DNA of 64,000 nucleotides from positions 124,001-188,000 of the forward strand of contig JBNKWZ010000016.1 of assembly GCA_050300015.1 (NCBI GenBank), read 5' to 3'. The position numbers were made by a program, and so were the translations under genes. The DNA comes from CAYZQH01 sp050300015. GTDB taxonomy: Bacteria > Pseudomonadota > Gammaproteobacteria > Pseudomonadales > Cellvibrionaceae. Under the pieces are notes generated by a model. The model saw nothing but the letters and a program-made list of their open reading frames with translations, was not told the origin of the DNA and did not search any database. Of the stretch, positions 8,708 through 17,336 are shown one piece after another. The first letter of the stretch is position 1. Each line of letters begins with the position of its first letter.

Positions 8708-9092
8708 GAGCAGAGCATTGCGTAAACACCTATTAGAGGCCGTCATTTTTGCAGGGGTGGGCGTGACTGCAACGGTCACGCATTATGTTGTCGCCCTTTT
8801 GATGGTGGAGTCTGTGGCGTTGTCGGTGTATTGGGCCAATATTGTGGCCTATTGCTGCGCCGTGTTCGTCTCGTTTTTCGGCCACTCTATGATTACTTTT
8901 AAAAAGGCCTTGAGCCTAAAGCGTGCGATCACATTTTTGGTGGCGTCGCTGAGCGCACTGGGTTTGAGCGAATTGTTGCTGTGGGTTCTACAATCCGTTG
9001 CGACACTGGGCCATCGCGTGGAGTTCCTTGTGGTGGTGCTTTTTATTCCCGCCTACAGCTATTTGGTGAACAAATTTTGGGTGTATCGATGA
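8670..9092 (+). CDS. GtrA-like lipid-sugar flippase
   Basis: The C-terminal 125 residues contain four hydrophobic helices with the GtrA pattern: an early ATVTHYVVALLMV segment, SFFGHSMITFKK in the middle and a final YSYLVNKFWVYR. GtrA proteins are thought to flip undecaprenyl-phosphate sugars to the periplasmic side. The start is uncertain. ATG 8670 (140 residues) overlaps the GT2 gene by 38 bases; TTG 8694 (132 residues) and TTG 8718 (124 residues) fit the family length equally well, and none has a strong ribosome binding site. The stop overlaps the pyrophosphatase start as ATGA. Confidence 0.8.
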   Translation: MWWKKQRALSLSESRALRKHLLEAVIFAGVGVTATVTHYVVALLMVESVALSVYWANIVAYCCAVFVSFFGHSMITFKKALSLKRAITFLVASLSALGLSELLLWVLQSVATLGHRVEFLVVVLFIPAYSYLVNKFWVYR

Positions 9093-9769
9093 AGCTGAAT
9101 CCATTTTTTTTCGTGTGTTTTCGATTGAGGCAACGCAGCAATTTTGCTCGGTGTAGCGAAGGTCTGTTCGGGTGCGCATGGCTCGCCTTAGGGCTTTTTC
9201 AAGTATCTATGGCTGTGGCCGGCCCGCACTTGGTTGACGACTATTCTCCAAGGATTGGTGACTTGGTGAATGTGGTTGTGGAAATTCCTGCAGGCACCAA
9301 TGAAAAATGGGAGGCGGATAAATCAACCGGACAGCTGCTGTTGGAGTCGGTTGATGGCAAGCCTCGCGTGGTGGCCTACCTGGGTTATCCAGGAAACTAC
9401 GGGTTTGTCCCGCAAACATTACTGCCAAAAGCAAAAGGTGGCGATGGCGATCCACTGGATGTGGTATTGATTGGTCAGCCAGTCAAGCGGGGCAAAGTTG
9501 TTGCGGGCAGACTCGTTGGTGTGCTCAAGTTAACCGATGATGGCGAGCAGGATGATAAATTAATTGCGGTGATGCCTGGAACCGCATTTGCCCACGTAAA
9601 GTCCTTAATGGAGTTGGATGAACAGTTTCCGGGCGTATCGGGCATTCTCAAAACGTGGTTCATAAATTATAAGGGGGTTGGAAAAATGACGTTTCAAGGT
9701 TTTGGTGGCCCTGGTGCGGCCCAAGCACTACTTACCACTGCGGCGACGGCCTATCGGGAAGCTCATTAG
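9089..9769 (+). CDS. Family I inorganic pyrophosphatase with a predicted export signal
   Basis: The core (about residues 46-226) is a family I soluble pyrophosphatase. It has GNYGFVPQT at 102-110, the signature GDGDPLDVV with Asp119, Asp121 and Asp124, and a later DDKLIAV segment. Unlike the usual cytoplasmic enzyme of about 176 residues, it has a 45-residue N-terminus with Arg-rich stretches and the hydrophobic run CAWLALGLFQVSMAVAG. This looks like a signal peptide cleaved near AVA-G, suggesting a periplasmic enzyme. The ATG overlaps the GtrA stop. It ends 8 bases from the convergent polyphosphate polymerase gene. Hydrolysis of pyrophosphate is well supported; its periplasmic role is inference. 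Confidence 0.88.
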   Translation: MKLNPFFFVCFRLRQRSNFARCSEGLFGCAWLALGLFQVSMAVAGPHLVDDYSPRIGDLVNVVVEIPAGTNEKWEADKSTGQLLLESVDGKPRVVAYLGYPGNYGFVPQTLLPKAKGGDGDPLDVVLIGQPVKRGKVVAGRLVGVLKLTDDGEQDDKLIAVMPGTAFAHVKSLMELDEQFPGVSGILKTWFINYKGVGKMTFQGFGGPGAAQALLTTAATAYREAH

Positions 9770-9777
9770 GGCTTCGT

Positions 9778-10485
9778 TTAGAGGTAGCCGCATTCCCTTA
9801 ATGTGTTAATGCCATTGCAGTATTTAGAATTTCGTGACATCCGTAGATGTAGATGCTCCGTGATTCGATTGAGCCCTAAGTGATCTGCAATGTCATATTT
9901 CACTTCTATGATACTCCTGCTCTCGTCCACGATTGGTTTTCCTCGAGGGTGTCCATTCTGCGAGATGGCTTGATAGCTGACGCGTTCGTCGACAGTTAAC
10001 CTGAATAATCGATCGCTAGAACCAAAATAATGGCGGTAGTAAGAGTTGATTAACGTCGGGTGACGAACACTTAGAGCGGAGCGCATGTCAATTGGCACGT
10101 CTGGGGCCTGCTTCACTAGCTGTAACCATTGTGAGATTGGTGTGCTGTTGTTTCCTGGGACGTGCGCCAATCGCTTTGTATTGGCTTGGTCAGACTTAAT
10201 TTTAATCTCGAGTTGGGCGGTGTTTGCGGCATCTGTCTCCCCATACCATCTTAAGCGTACTTTGTGGCGATCCTTCTCCCCATTAATTGTGGACATATAA
10301 TCGTGGAGTTCGTCTGTATCAAAGTAAATGTTATTGATCCTGCGCGAGGGGTATAGACGCTTAAAATGGCCAGGCAGTGAGAGTACCTGGTTACGAATGA
10401 CGAAATAGTCGTCCGTCGGTGCGATGAATTTGCGTTCGTACCGGTAAGCAGACTTTTCTATAGGATTAATTAAGGTTTCGGCCAT
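9778..10485 (-). CDS. VTC-domain polyphosphate polymerase
   Basis: This 235-residue protein is a single VTC domain of the triphosphate-tunnel fold. Visible tunnel residues are Y16-E17-R18-K19, the basic strand K75-x-R77-x-R79, E93-x-K95-x-K97, R162, E194-x-K196 and the C-terminal SKYCNGI at 220-226. In yeast Vtc4 equivalent residues polymerise the gamma-phosphate of ATP into polyphosphate. It has no membrane segment or signal peptide, so a membrane partner is expected; DUF4956 two genes upstream is a candidate. Its ATG lies inside the 3' end of the CotH gene (20-base overlap), so the two are translationally linked. Confidence 0.85.
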   Translation of the reverse strand: MAETLINPIEKSAYRYERKFIAPTDDYFVIRNQVLSLPGHFKRLYPSRRINNIYFDTDELHDYMSTINGEKDRHKVRLRWYGETDAANTAQLEIKIKSDQANTKRLAHVPGNNSTPISQWLQLVKQAPDVPIDMRSALSVRHPTLINSYYRHYFGSSDRLFRLTVDERVSYQAISQNGHPRGKPIVDESRSIIEVKYDIADHLGLNRITEHLHLRMSRNSKYCNGINTLRECGYL

Positions 10486-13069
10486 CTTTTAAACTGTCAA
10501 ATATGATTTTTTGCTTTTTTCTCGGCAAGTCTTGAACTTTTATGTTGTCGATAAAAATAGACGAGCCGGGCTCGATGAGGGTCGTTAAGTCTGTCGCATG
10601 CATTGAAATCCCTTTTGTCCGAATAGTAGAAGGCCCGTATTCTGGCTTCTTCTGATAGACAACAAGGCCAATGGTGTTATCGTTGAAACGCCCCCGAGTG
10701 ATCTTGAGTTCGGACTGGTCTTTAGATGCCGCACCGGTCGTTGCATTAGAAACTCTGACGTCTTGGGCGCTGACTGTGCTCCGTTCTCCTGCGCTGATAC
10801 CTTTGTCCCCAGCTCGATTGACGGTTAAGCCATAAATTTGCAATGTTGTACCTGAAACATCGACGGCATCATTGCCAATGTTTTCGAAGATGCTGTCTTT
10901 CAATATCCCTGTGCAAAAATCTGAGTCGAAGGCGTCGGAAGTTGAGCCATAAAAATAGGCCTCTTCAATTGAAAAATCTGTATTAATTACATTCAAACTG
11001 TCCTCAGCAGAATTCGATTTAAATGCGACATTTTTTAGCGATATTGGCGATTTATAGAAGGTGACGGCGCCAGTGGGGCGCCATTCACGATAGGAGGGGG
11101 GCGCTAGATGATCGATGGAAACATGTTTCCAGGTGGATTTGTTACCTGCATTCGCAACAAAAATTCCGCCACCAGATGCATCACTGCTAGTGAAAACAAT
11201 AGGGTTTTCACTGGTGCCGAGGGCGTTGAGGGGGGATCGAGAGATGAGGCTTGCATTGTCAATGAGATTTAAAGTGGTGCCTGCCGAAATTTTCGCGATG
11301 ACGCCAGGAGGAATGATGAGGGTTCTATTGACTGTCCAGGAACCGGGTAAAAATTCAAGGGTATTGCCCTGTCTTTTAATGAAATGAAAACTCTCTGCGT
11401 TAGCGTGTCTTCGCATGGGGTGCCCAGCATCTATGGTCTTGGGCAGGATATAGGGCGGGGGTGCAGAAGGCGCCGGCTCGTTGTCAATGATGGGTGTGGT
11501 GGCCAAATTGGAAAGGCCCAGAGTGCGATAGCGAATAAGAATGCTTGCGCCATGAGGGTCGGCGGGTGTTTTGACCTTTAGATTGTATAGGTTGTAAGTA
11601 CTGCCCTTGTATTTATGACCATACCGAAATGTGTTAAGAATAATAGGAGTTTCAAAGTCAACCATTCTATTATTTAATTGGTAGCCCACGATTTCTAAGG
11701 GATGTTGGCCACGATTATTCAATACAATTTCAAAAAAGTCATTACCCAGATTTTTTAGGTGGGCCTTAAGCGTCATCGTTTTCTTAAGGGAATTCCTCAC
11801 ATATTTTTGATTGTCGAAATAGGTTTGTTTGAAATTTTCATTAAATTGAACATATTTTCTAAATTCGTCGGTGTCAAATTCTTTCATCAAGATGGCTTCA
11901 TGGGCCTTTGCTTCGGGCTCAATTTTTTCAAAAAAGGCCGTTAGGTATTCCGGGCGGGTGATTCTTTCCGCTTGCTTTTGGTACTCCTTGAAAAACGCCG
12001 GATCACTAAAAATCATTCTAGAAAAAACATCAAACGCCCAGTTGGTGCCATAAAATAGACCTCGATGATTGTTGATTCTTGCTAGAGGGTCTAATCCTGG
12101 TTTGTCGTCATTAAAATCGAACCCTATGGGTTCAATTCGGGAATCAATGGGGTTGAAGTAAAATCGTTGGTTATGCCATCGGTTGCCATGCTTGCCCATA
12201 AATACATCCGATATTGCATAGTACTTGGCGAGCTGCTCGATATTGAACACATCTGCTACTCGTGCCTGGCCATTGCGAAAGGCCTCAAGCAGGTATTTGG
12301 CTTTTAGAAATTGCTCCGCAAGAAGTGGGTTTTCTTCCGTCTTGGATTTTTGAAATGATAATATGGCTGCGCTATAGAATAGATTGTTATCGTGTTTGCC
12401 TCCATCATAAATATCTTGATTGATTAGGCGAAACAATTCCGTTTCATCAAATTTAAACACCGGGCCCTCGCGGCGTTGGTTGTTTTCTACGAGGCGTTTC
12501 TCAAAATGTTCTTCTATATTGAATAGTCCAAGGTATTGGTCATTAATGGACAGTTTGACGTAGTCGTATCTAAGGCTAATCAAGCCTTCCTGTTTTAGCG
12601 CTTGCAAAATCGTCCATTCGTGGGTGAATAGGCGCATTTTAGGGTGTTGGAGCGAAAAAACTTTCATCCCGAACAGTGCGTTATCGCCGCGTACTTTGAC
12701 TCTAAAGCTCCACTTGTCTTCTTTGAGATGCTCTACGTAGTCTCCCTTTAAGCGCAGTTTAACTTTTACCTTTTTGTCATTATAGATGATCTTGCCGGAA
12801 ACATAGTCATCACCCGAACTTTCTAGGATGTTTTGCTCCAGTGCTTGATTGCGTTTGCCGATAAGCTGAGCGAGTGCGTCAGGTTCCATTTGGAGATGCA
12901 AGTGTGGTACCTGGATATCGTTAAAATCCTGGTATTTGGAGCCCGAGAACGGGTTTGCGATGTCCGCTAAGGTGAGAGGGGCGCAGAAACAAATCGAGCA
13001 TAAGACAACCAAAGCTTCTATGGTCTTGTGCCGGAACCTGGCATGCGTTGAAGATAATAATTGCATCAT
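10466..13069 (-). CDS. Secreted CotH-like kinase with C-terminal beta-helix
   Basis: A signal peptide (about 13-35, cleavage near LTLA-D) is followed by a CotH kinase-type domain to roughly residue 440. It has the basic strand VKVKLRLKGDY, the MGKHGNRWHNQRFYF segment with N300, and IGFDFNDD at 315-322 as the likely metal-binding block. CotH proteins are atypical protein kinases known from Bacillus spore coats and fungal surfaces. Residues from about 560 to 830 contain short repeated turns (PIVFTSSD, LKNVAFKSNS, GILKDSIFENIGNDAVDVSG) typical of a right-handed parallel beta-helix, possibly a surface or glycan-binding part. The 867-residue product is longer than plain CotH. It is co-transcribed with DUF4956 upstream and the VTC gene downstream; the substrate is unknown. 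Confidence 0.82.
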   Translation of the reverse strand: MMQLLSSTHARFRHKTIEALVVLCSICFCAPLTLADIANPFSGSKYQDFNDIQVPHLHLQMEPDALAQLIGKRNQALEQNILESSGDDYVSGKIIYNDKKVKVKLRLKGDYVEHLKEDKWSFRVKVRGDNALFGMKVFSLQHPKMRLFTHEWTILQALKQEGLISLRYDYVKLSINDQYLGLFNIEEHFEKRLVENNQRREGPVFKFDETELFRLINQDIYDGGKHDNNLFYSAAILSFQKSKTEENPLLAEQFLKAKYLLEAFRNGQARVADVFNIEQLAKYYAISDVFMGKHGNRWHNQRFYFNPIDSRIEPIGFDFNDDKPGLDPLARINNHRGLFYGTNWAFDVFSRMIFSDPAFFKEYQKQAERITRPEYLTAFFEKIEPEAKAHEAILMKEFDTDEFRKYVQFNENFKQTYFDNQKYVRNSLKKTMTLKAHLKNLGNDFFEIVLNNRGQHPLEIVGYQLNNRMVDFETPIILNTFRYGHKYKGSTYNLYNLKVKTPADPHGASILIRYRTLGLSNLATTPIIDNEPAPSAPPPYILPKTIDAGHPMRRHANAESFHFIKRQGNTLEFLPGSWTVNRTLIIPPGVIAKISAGTTLNLIDNASLISRSPLNALGTSENPIVFTSSDASGGGIFVANAGNKSTWKHVSIDHLAPPSYREWRPTGAVTFYKSPISLKNVAFKSNSAEDSLNVINTDFSIEEAYFYGSTSDAFDSDFCTGILKDSIFENIGNDAVDVSGTTLQIYGLTVNRAGDKGISAGERSTVSAQDVRVSNATTGAASKDQSELKITRGRFNDNTIGLVVYQKKPEYGPSTIRTKGISMHATDLTTLIEPGSSIFIDNIKVQDLPRKKQKIIFDSLKDGRNLN

Positions 13070-13079
13070 GTTGAGGTGT

Positions 13080-13763
13080 TTACATCGCGAGACTTTGAGG
13101 GTTCACAAATTGAACGTCCACTTTTTCATCGAGCTTCACCATTTCGACTCGTATGGCCTCGATGGAGGACTCGGATGAGGGCTCGATCAATACGCCCAAA
13201 TCGAAGTGATCGAGATGTTTTTGGTAACGGCGGACAATGTATTTATTGCAATGCGGCTTAAGTGCCGCCAATACTGCGTCTAGTTCCGGCAGTTTTTCCG
13301 AGTTGTTGAACTGTAACGATAAATTAGCATTATTGCTGTATTGGTTGTCTTTTCTAAACCTGCTTGAAACAATAATTGCTACCACGATGAGTATAAAAGC
13401 GATGGCAGTTAACGCTAATTGGCTTGCACCTAACCCTATGCCAATTGCGATTGTTATAAAGAGATAGGCGAGCTCTTCGGGTTCTTTTATGGCAGAGCGG
13501 AAGCGAACAATTGACAGCGCCCCTACCAGGCCTAACGAGAGTGCGAGGGACGACTTTACAATACTAATAATAAAGGTAATGGTCATTGCCAAAAGGAAAA
13601 AGTTGACCGAGAACGCTTTTCTGTTGGAGATGGAGGTGCCATATCTGATATACACCACTCGGAGGATGGATGCCATTGCAAAGGCCAGTACCAATTGCAG
13701 TAGTGTTCCCACTAAGGAAAATTCATCGGTCATTAACGTATCGCTAAAATTGAAACTAGACAT
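13080..13763 (-). CDS. DUF4956 membrane protein
   Basis: About four hydrophobic helices occupy residues 15-135: LVGTLLQLVLAFAMASIL, FFLLAMTITFIISIV, LALSLGLVGALSIV and two more to 132. The conserved RFR at 87-89 and KEPEE at 93-97 lie just after a helix, as in DUF4956. The C-terminal 90 residues are soluble and cytoplasmic-looking. The family is uncharacterised but is often found beside VTC polymerase and CotH genes, which is exactly the order here. By analogy with yeast Vtc1 it may anchor or conduct the polyphosphate made by the VTC protein; this is inference. Confidence 0.82.
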   Translation of the reverse strand: MSSFNFSDTLMTDEFSLVGTLLQLVLAFAMASILRVVYIRYGTSISNRKAFSVNFFLLAMTITFIISIVKSSLALSLGLVGALSIVRFRSAIKEPEELAYLFITIAIGIGLGASQLALTAIAFILIVVAIIVSSRFRKDNQYSNNANLSLQFNNSEKLPELDAVLAALKPHCNKYIVRRYQKHLDHFDLGVLIEPSSESSIEAIRVEMVKLDEKVDVQFVNPQSLAM

Positions 13764-13802
13764 GTTTAGACTTCTTTGTTGTGTTATGGTTTGTTAAAAA
13801 GG

Positions 13803-14192
13803 TTATCGTGGTTGAGGGATTAGAGTGATGACCTCATTCCTAAAATTGACATCGTGTATCAGGTTCCCATCGATCAGGGTCCATCGTGTTACACCAAAAT
13901 GGCCCTCCCACTCTGGATCAATTTCCTCTTGGAGGATCACTCGATTGGATTGCACCGTGTAGGTAAACGTATAGTGATACTCGGTGGTTTGCCCGCTTTT
14001 TGTAACTTTTTGGTTGGACTCCCCTGCACTGTCACTAAGAAAAGTCAGGGACGTTTCAACTTTACCGATACCGGTTTGGCGTGTCATGTGCCAGGTGTTT
14101 TGTTGCAGCGTTTCAATGAGGGGGGCGGAGGCAAATGCGCTGCCGTACAAACCCAGCCCCATCAGTACTCTCAGCCAATATGTGGTGATCAT
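13803..14192 (-). CDS. Small exported protein of unknown function
   Basis: The product is 129 residues. It starts with a signal peptide (MITTYWLRVLMGLGLYGSAFASA) and continues as a beta-rich domain with alternating polar strands (EYHYTFTYTVQSNRVILQEE, HFGVTRWTLIDGNLIHDVNF). The spacing of strands suggests a lipocalin-like or similar barrel, but no family is recognised. It sits 39 bases upstream of DUF4956 and 18 bases downstream of the metallophosphoesterase, so it belongs to the same minus-strand unit and probably acts in the periplasm with CotH. Confidence 0.6.
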   Translation of the reverse strand: MITTYWLRVLMGLGLYGSAFASAPLIETLQQNTWHMTRQTGIGKVETSLTFLSDSAGESNQKVTKSGQTTEYHYTFTYTVQSNRVILQEEIDPEWEGHFGVTRWTLIDGNLIHDVNFRNEVITLIPQPR

Positions 14193-14210
14193 ATATAGTG
14201 CCTCAGAATG

Positions 14211-15077
14211 TTAGTGGTTATAGGGGTGGGTGGCAGGCAATTCGATTGTTTTTTGTTCAAAACTGAATTGGCCGTTGTCTTTGAGCGTCGCGAGTACCCA
14301 GAACGCAGGCTTATCATTGTTACCCATGCCTACCATTGTTGTTGGTGTACCGTTAATTGAGCGGTGTTCTAGTTTCCCCCAGACGTCGCCGACGACAATT
14401 TGATCAAATTTAGGGATGTAGGATGAAAAGTCTTCTTTTGATGCACTTTTCCAATACCAGTGTACCCAGTTGTTTTGTCGCCGTTCTAGCCAGATTTGGT
14501 GATGTGTCAGCAGTAGCGTGGGAGATTCTGGGTTGGCTTTGCTTAATGCATCGTCTAAAAAGGGCTGAATTTTAAAAAACGGATCGTTTGAATTGATGAT
14601 AATAAAATCAGCTTTAGGGTCTTGAACCCATTTGTGGGCGTAGCCGATTCGATCAACATACTGTTGACGCCATTGGGGGTAGTGTCGATCGGTGGATAGC
14701 CCTTCTACGATATCAAAATTAAATATATCGTGGTTCCCTGCCCCAAAATAAACCGGAGCGTTCATCTTCGAGAAAAATGAGAGGGTTTCTTGCCACAGGT
14801 TATCTCGGTTGAGCAAGACCACATCGCCTAGCGCAAAGACATATTTAGGTTGGTATTGATTGATGTCATCAATAACCATCTGCTTAAGGTCTGCGTAGCG
14901 GTTAACATAATAAGTATGTGAGATAAAGGCAACGCGCAGTTCGTCTGGGTCGAGGTCCAACGGTTTGGCTGCAGGTGCAGGTGCAGGTGTTTCTGTTCTG
15001 GAGAGGGGGGGTGTATCTGACTTACAGCTAGCCAGCAGACATGCTAGGGCAAAGCAAAAAACGGTGCGTATAGCCAT
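14211..15077 (-). CDS. Lipoprotein metallophosphoesterase, active site partly degenerate
   Basis: From the ATG at 15077 the product is 288 residues with a lipoprotein signal (LLASC, Cys18); the in-frame TTG at 15119 would bury this signal. A calcineurin-like fold is indicated by FALGDVVLLN (D85), FGAGNHDIFN (N115, H116, D117) and LLTHHQIW (H192, H193). The first canonical metal motif D-x-H is ISHTYY here, and the last G-H-x-H block appears as GDVWGKLEHR. Metal binding may therefore be altered. A Pro/Ala linker (PAPAPAAKP) follows the lipid anchor. It is the first gene of the CotH/VTC unit and would face the periplasm, where it could oppose the kinase. Confidence 0.75.
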   Translation of the reverse strand: MAIRTVFCFALACLLASCKSDTPPLSRTETPAPAPAAKPLDLDPDELRVAFISHTYYVNRYADLKQMVIDDINQYQPKYVFALGDVVLLNRDNLWQETLSFFSKMNAPVYFGAGNHDIFNFDIVEGLSTDRHYPQWRQQYVDRIGYAHKWVQDPKADFIIINSNDPFFKIQPFLDDALSKANPESPTLLLTHHQIWLERRQNNWVHWYWKSASKEDFSSYIPKFDQIVVGDVWGKLEHRSINGTPTTMVGMGNNDKPAFWVLATLKDNGQFSFEQKTIELPATHPYNH

Positions 15078-15227
15078 GAGTGAACCCAGCGCCAAAAGTC
15101 TTGAAAAAAGAGCGAGCAAACTGTCGCTTACGGAGTGTAAAACGGTAGCTTATTTTCTTGTTCTAATCTAGAGGCGGGGGCTTTTGGCGTGAATTGCGTC
15201 AAATCTATTGAAAGATTGTTGGCGGGA

Positions 15228-17336
15228 TTAGCTCTCCGTGTCGAAGTCATAATCCATAGATTCGGCAGGGCCTTGTAAATAATAGCCTTGAATGTAATGC
15301 ACGCCGGATTGCCAAAGCTTAGATAAGACGCCTGCGTTTTCTACAAAGGGCACAATGGTAATTTTTTCGTGTTCGTGGAGCTGCCTTACCAAATCGTTGA
15401 GAGCGGCGGGCTCGCCGCTGGCATTTTGTAGCTCGTGGGTGAACGAACCATCCACTTTAATGTACTGTGCGGTCACGTGTTGTAGGGCGTTGAAGGGGTT
15501 TAGTGCGCAGCCAAAGTGACTGACGCAGCATTCGCAGCCGAGTGCTGTGACCTGCTCGGTAAAAGATTTGGCGAGGTTGATGTGATCATTCGCCACCGCC
15601 TCAGTTAATTGAAATATAATGGCTTCCGGCGGTAATTTTGCAGCTTTAAAGGCGACCCCGAGCCAAGGTGGCAAAGTGGTGTCTTTTATAGACTCGCGGC
15701 TCAAGTTTACGATCAAACGAGTGTTATTGCCCTGTGTGCGGTGCTTAGCAAGTACCTTGATGGCCTCCAATATCACCCAGCGGTCAATCTTTGTGGTCAT
15801 GTCATTTTGGGCGGCCACGCTTAAAAATTCATCCGGCGATATGCCATTACCCTCTTCATCAATGATGCGCAGCAGCACTTCGTAGTGCTCTTTGTCGGAG
15901 CCGCGCAGGCTCAGAATGGGTTGAAACAGTAGCCTAAAGCGTCCGTCATCCAGTGCTTTTTGCACCATACGCGCCACCTCTTTGGTGGTGCGCTTGCCTT
16001 CGGCGTCCACCGTAGGTTCCTCGAACGTGAGCGCTAATGTTTTCTGGTCTAGAGTATGTTTCTGGCTCACCAGTTCGACTGCCTTCATGGCGTTAGTGAT
16101 GGGAATGTCAGATTTACTGGTGGTTTCGTTGACCAGCGCCACGCCGATAAAATACAAAAATTGTAGGGTGGCGCCGTCGATGTCAATAATGTTTTTGTTT
16201 AACTGGTTGGCAAGTTTCTCTGCTCGGGTTTGTGCGTCGTCGGGAGAGACATCATTCAGCAGCAGCATGAAATTGTCTTCGCTAAAGCGACACAATAGCT
16301 CGTTTTCGGCCAGTAGGGATTTGATGTGCTCGGCGATGGTGCCGAGCACGATATCGGCAGAGGCCAAGCCGATTTTGTCTTGCACAATCTCCATAAAGTC
16401 TTGAATCTGAATACACAAAAGCGCGGCCATGGCGTTGTTGGCAACGGCGTTATCCACCGTATGCTCGAGTGATTCAATCAGATGATTCTTATTGTAGAGA
16501 CCGGTGGCCAGGTCTTGATGACGAATTTGTTGCAGTTGGGCTTCCAGTTGTTCGCTATTCGCATTGGTGGTCGATTTCACCACCCACTGAATGCAAACCT
16601 CCTCTTCATATTGAGCTTTGCGAATTTCCGCTTGAATGGCGCGAGTACCGCCGTCTTCGCTGACCATGTTGATGGTCATTTTGTTGGTGTCGATATCGCT
16701 GCCGCGAATCACAAAATCCTTTAAAAATTCTTTAACTTGTTCCTGATCGGAGGTTGCTATGACGTCAATGGCGGGCATGCACTCTAGGTCATCGGCACTT
16801 TTGTAGCCGAGGGCATCGGCAAATGACTGGTTGGTGTATAGAAACATGCCATCTTGTATGAAGGCTATGCCATCTTTAGAACTGTCCAGCAATTGTTGGT
16901 TGCGGCGTTCAATCTCTTTAAATCGGCGCTCGGCGAGACGTTGTTCGCCGCGATTTTCGCGGTTCCTAAGCTCGCGGGTGATGACCATCAACAAGTGTTG
17001 GTCTTCATCCAATTTGACTACGTCGGTGGCACCCTGTTTCATGCCTTCTACGATGGCGTGGGAACCATCGCTGTCTGTGAGCAAAATGACAGGGATATCC
17101 TTGCTGAGCCTGCGAATGTGCTTAACGGCGGTGGGCGCGGGAAGGTTTTGAGTACTGTCTAAGCCAATGAGCAAATCCCAGGGTTGCTCTTGCAGTAATT
17201 TCACTAGCGCTTCCTCGCTTTCCACATGTTGCGCGCGCGCAGGATGTCCCGAGTTTTGAAGCATGCTGATAAGGCGCTCTGCTTCGCTACGCGAATCATT
17301 CAATATGAGTAAACGAATAGTGGGGTTGGAAGTCAT
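15228..17336 (-). CDS. fimX: FimX-like REC-PAS-GGDEF-EAL c-di-GMP protein
   Basis: The 702-residue protein has a receiver-like domain (6-125), a helical linker, a PAS domain (about 145-265), a GGDEF-like domain (275-440) and an EAL-like domain (455-695). Both catalytic motifs are degenerate: the GGDEF loop reads RFSEDNF (350-356) and EAL is EVL (486-488). Pseudomonas aeruginosa FimX has the same order, nearly the same length and an EVL motif, and binds c-di-GMP to control type IV pilus assembly and twitching. The gene is therefore most likely an effector, not a cyclase or phosphodiesterase. It is followed upstream in transcription order by a PilZ-type gene, beyond an 812-base spacer of degenerate repeats. 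Confidence 0.85.
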   Translation of the reverse strand: MTSNPTIRLLILNDSRSEAERLISMLQNSGHPARAQHVESEEALVKLLQEQPWDLLIGLDSTQNLPAPTAVKHIRRLSKDIPVILLTDSDGSHAIVEGMKQGATDVVKLDEDQHLLMVITRELRNRENRGEQRLAERRFKEIERRNQQLLDSSKDGIAFIQDGMFLYTNQSFADALGYKSADDLECMPAIDVIATSDQEQVKEFLKDFVIRGSDIDTNKMTINMVSEDGGTRAIQAEIRKAQYEEEVCIQWVVKSTTNANSEQLEAQLQQIRHQDLATGLYNKNHLIESLEHTVDNAVANNAMAALLCIQIQDFMEIVQDKIGLASADIVLGTIAEHIKSLLAENELLCRFSEDNFMLLLNDVSPDDAQTRAEKLANQLNKNIIDIDGATLQFLYFIGVALVNETTSKSDIPITNAMKAVELVSQKHTLDQKTLALTFEEPTVDAEGKRTTKEVARMVQKALDDGRFRLLFQPILSLRGSDKEHYEVLLRIIDEEGNGISPDEFLSVAAQNDMTTKIDRWVILEAIKVLAKHRTQGNNTRLIVNLSRESIKDTTLPPWLGVAFKAAKLPPEAIIFQLTEAVANDHINLAKSFTEQVTALGCECCVSHFGCALNPFNALQHVTAQYIKVDGSFTHELQNASGEPAALNDLVRQLHEHEKITIVPFVENAGVLSKLWQSGVHYIQGYYLQGPAESMDYDFDTES

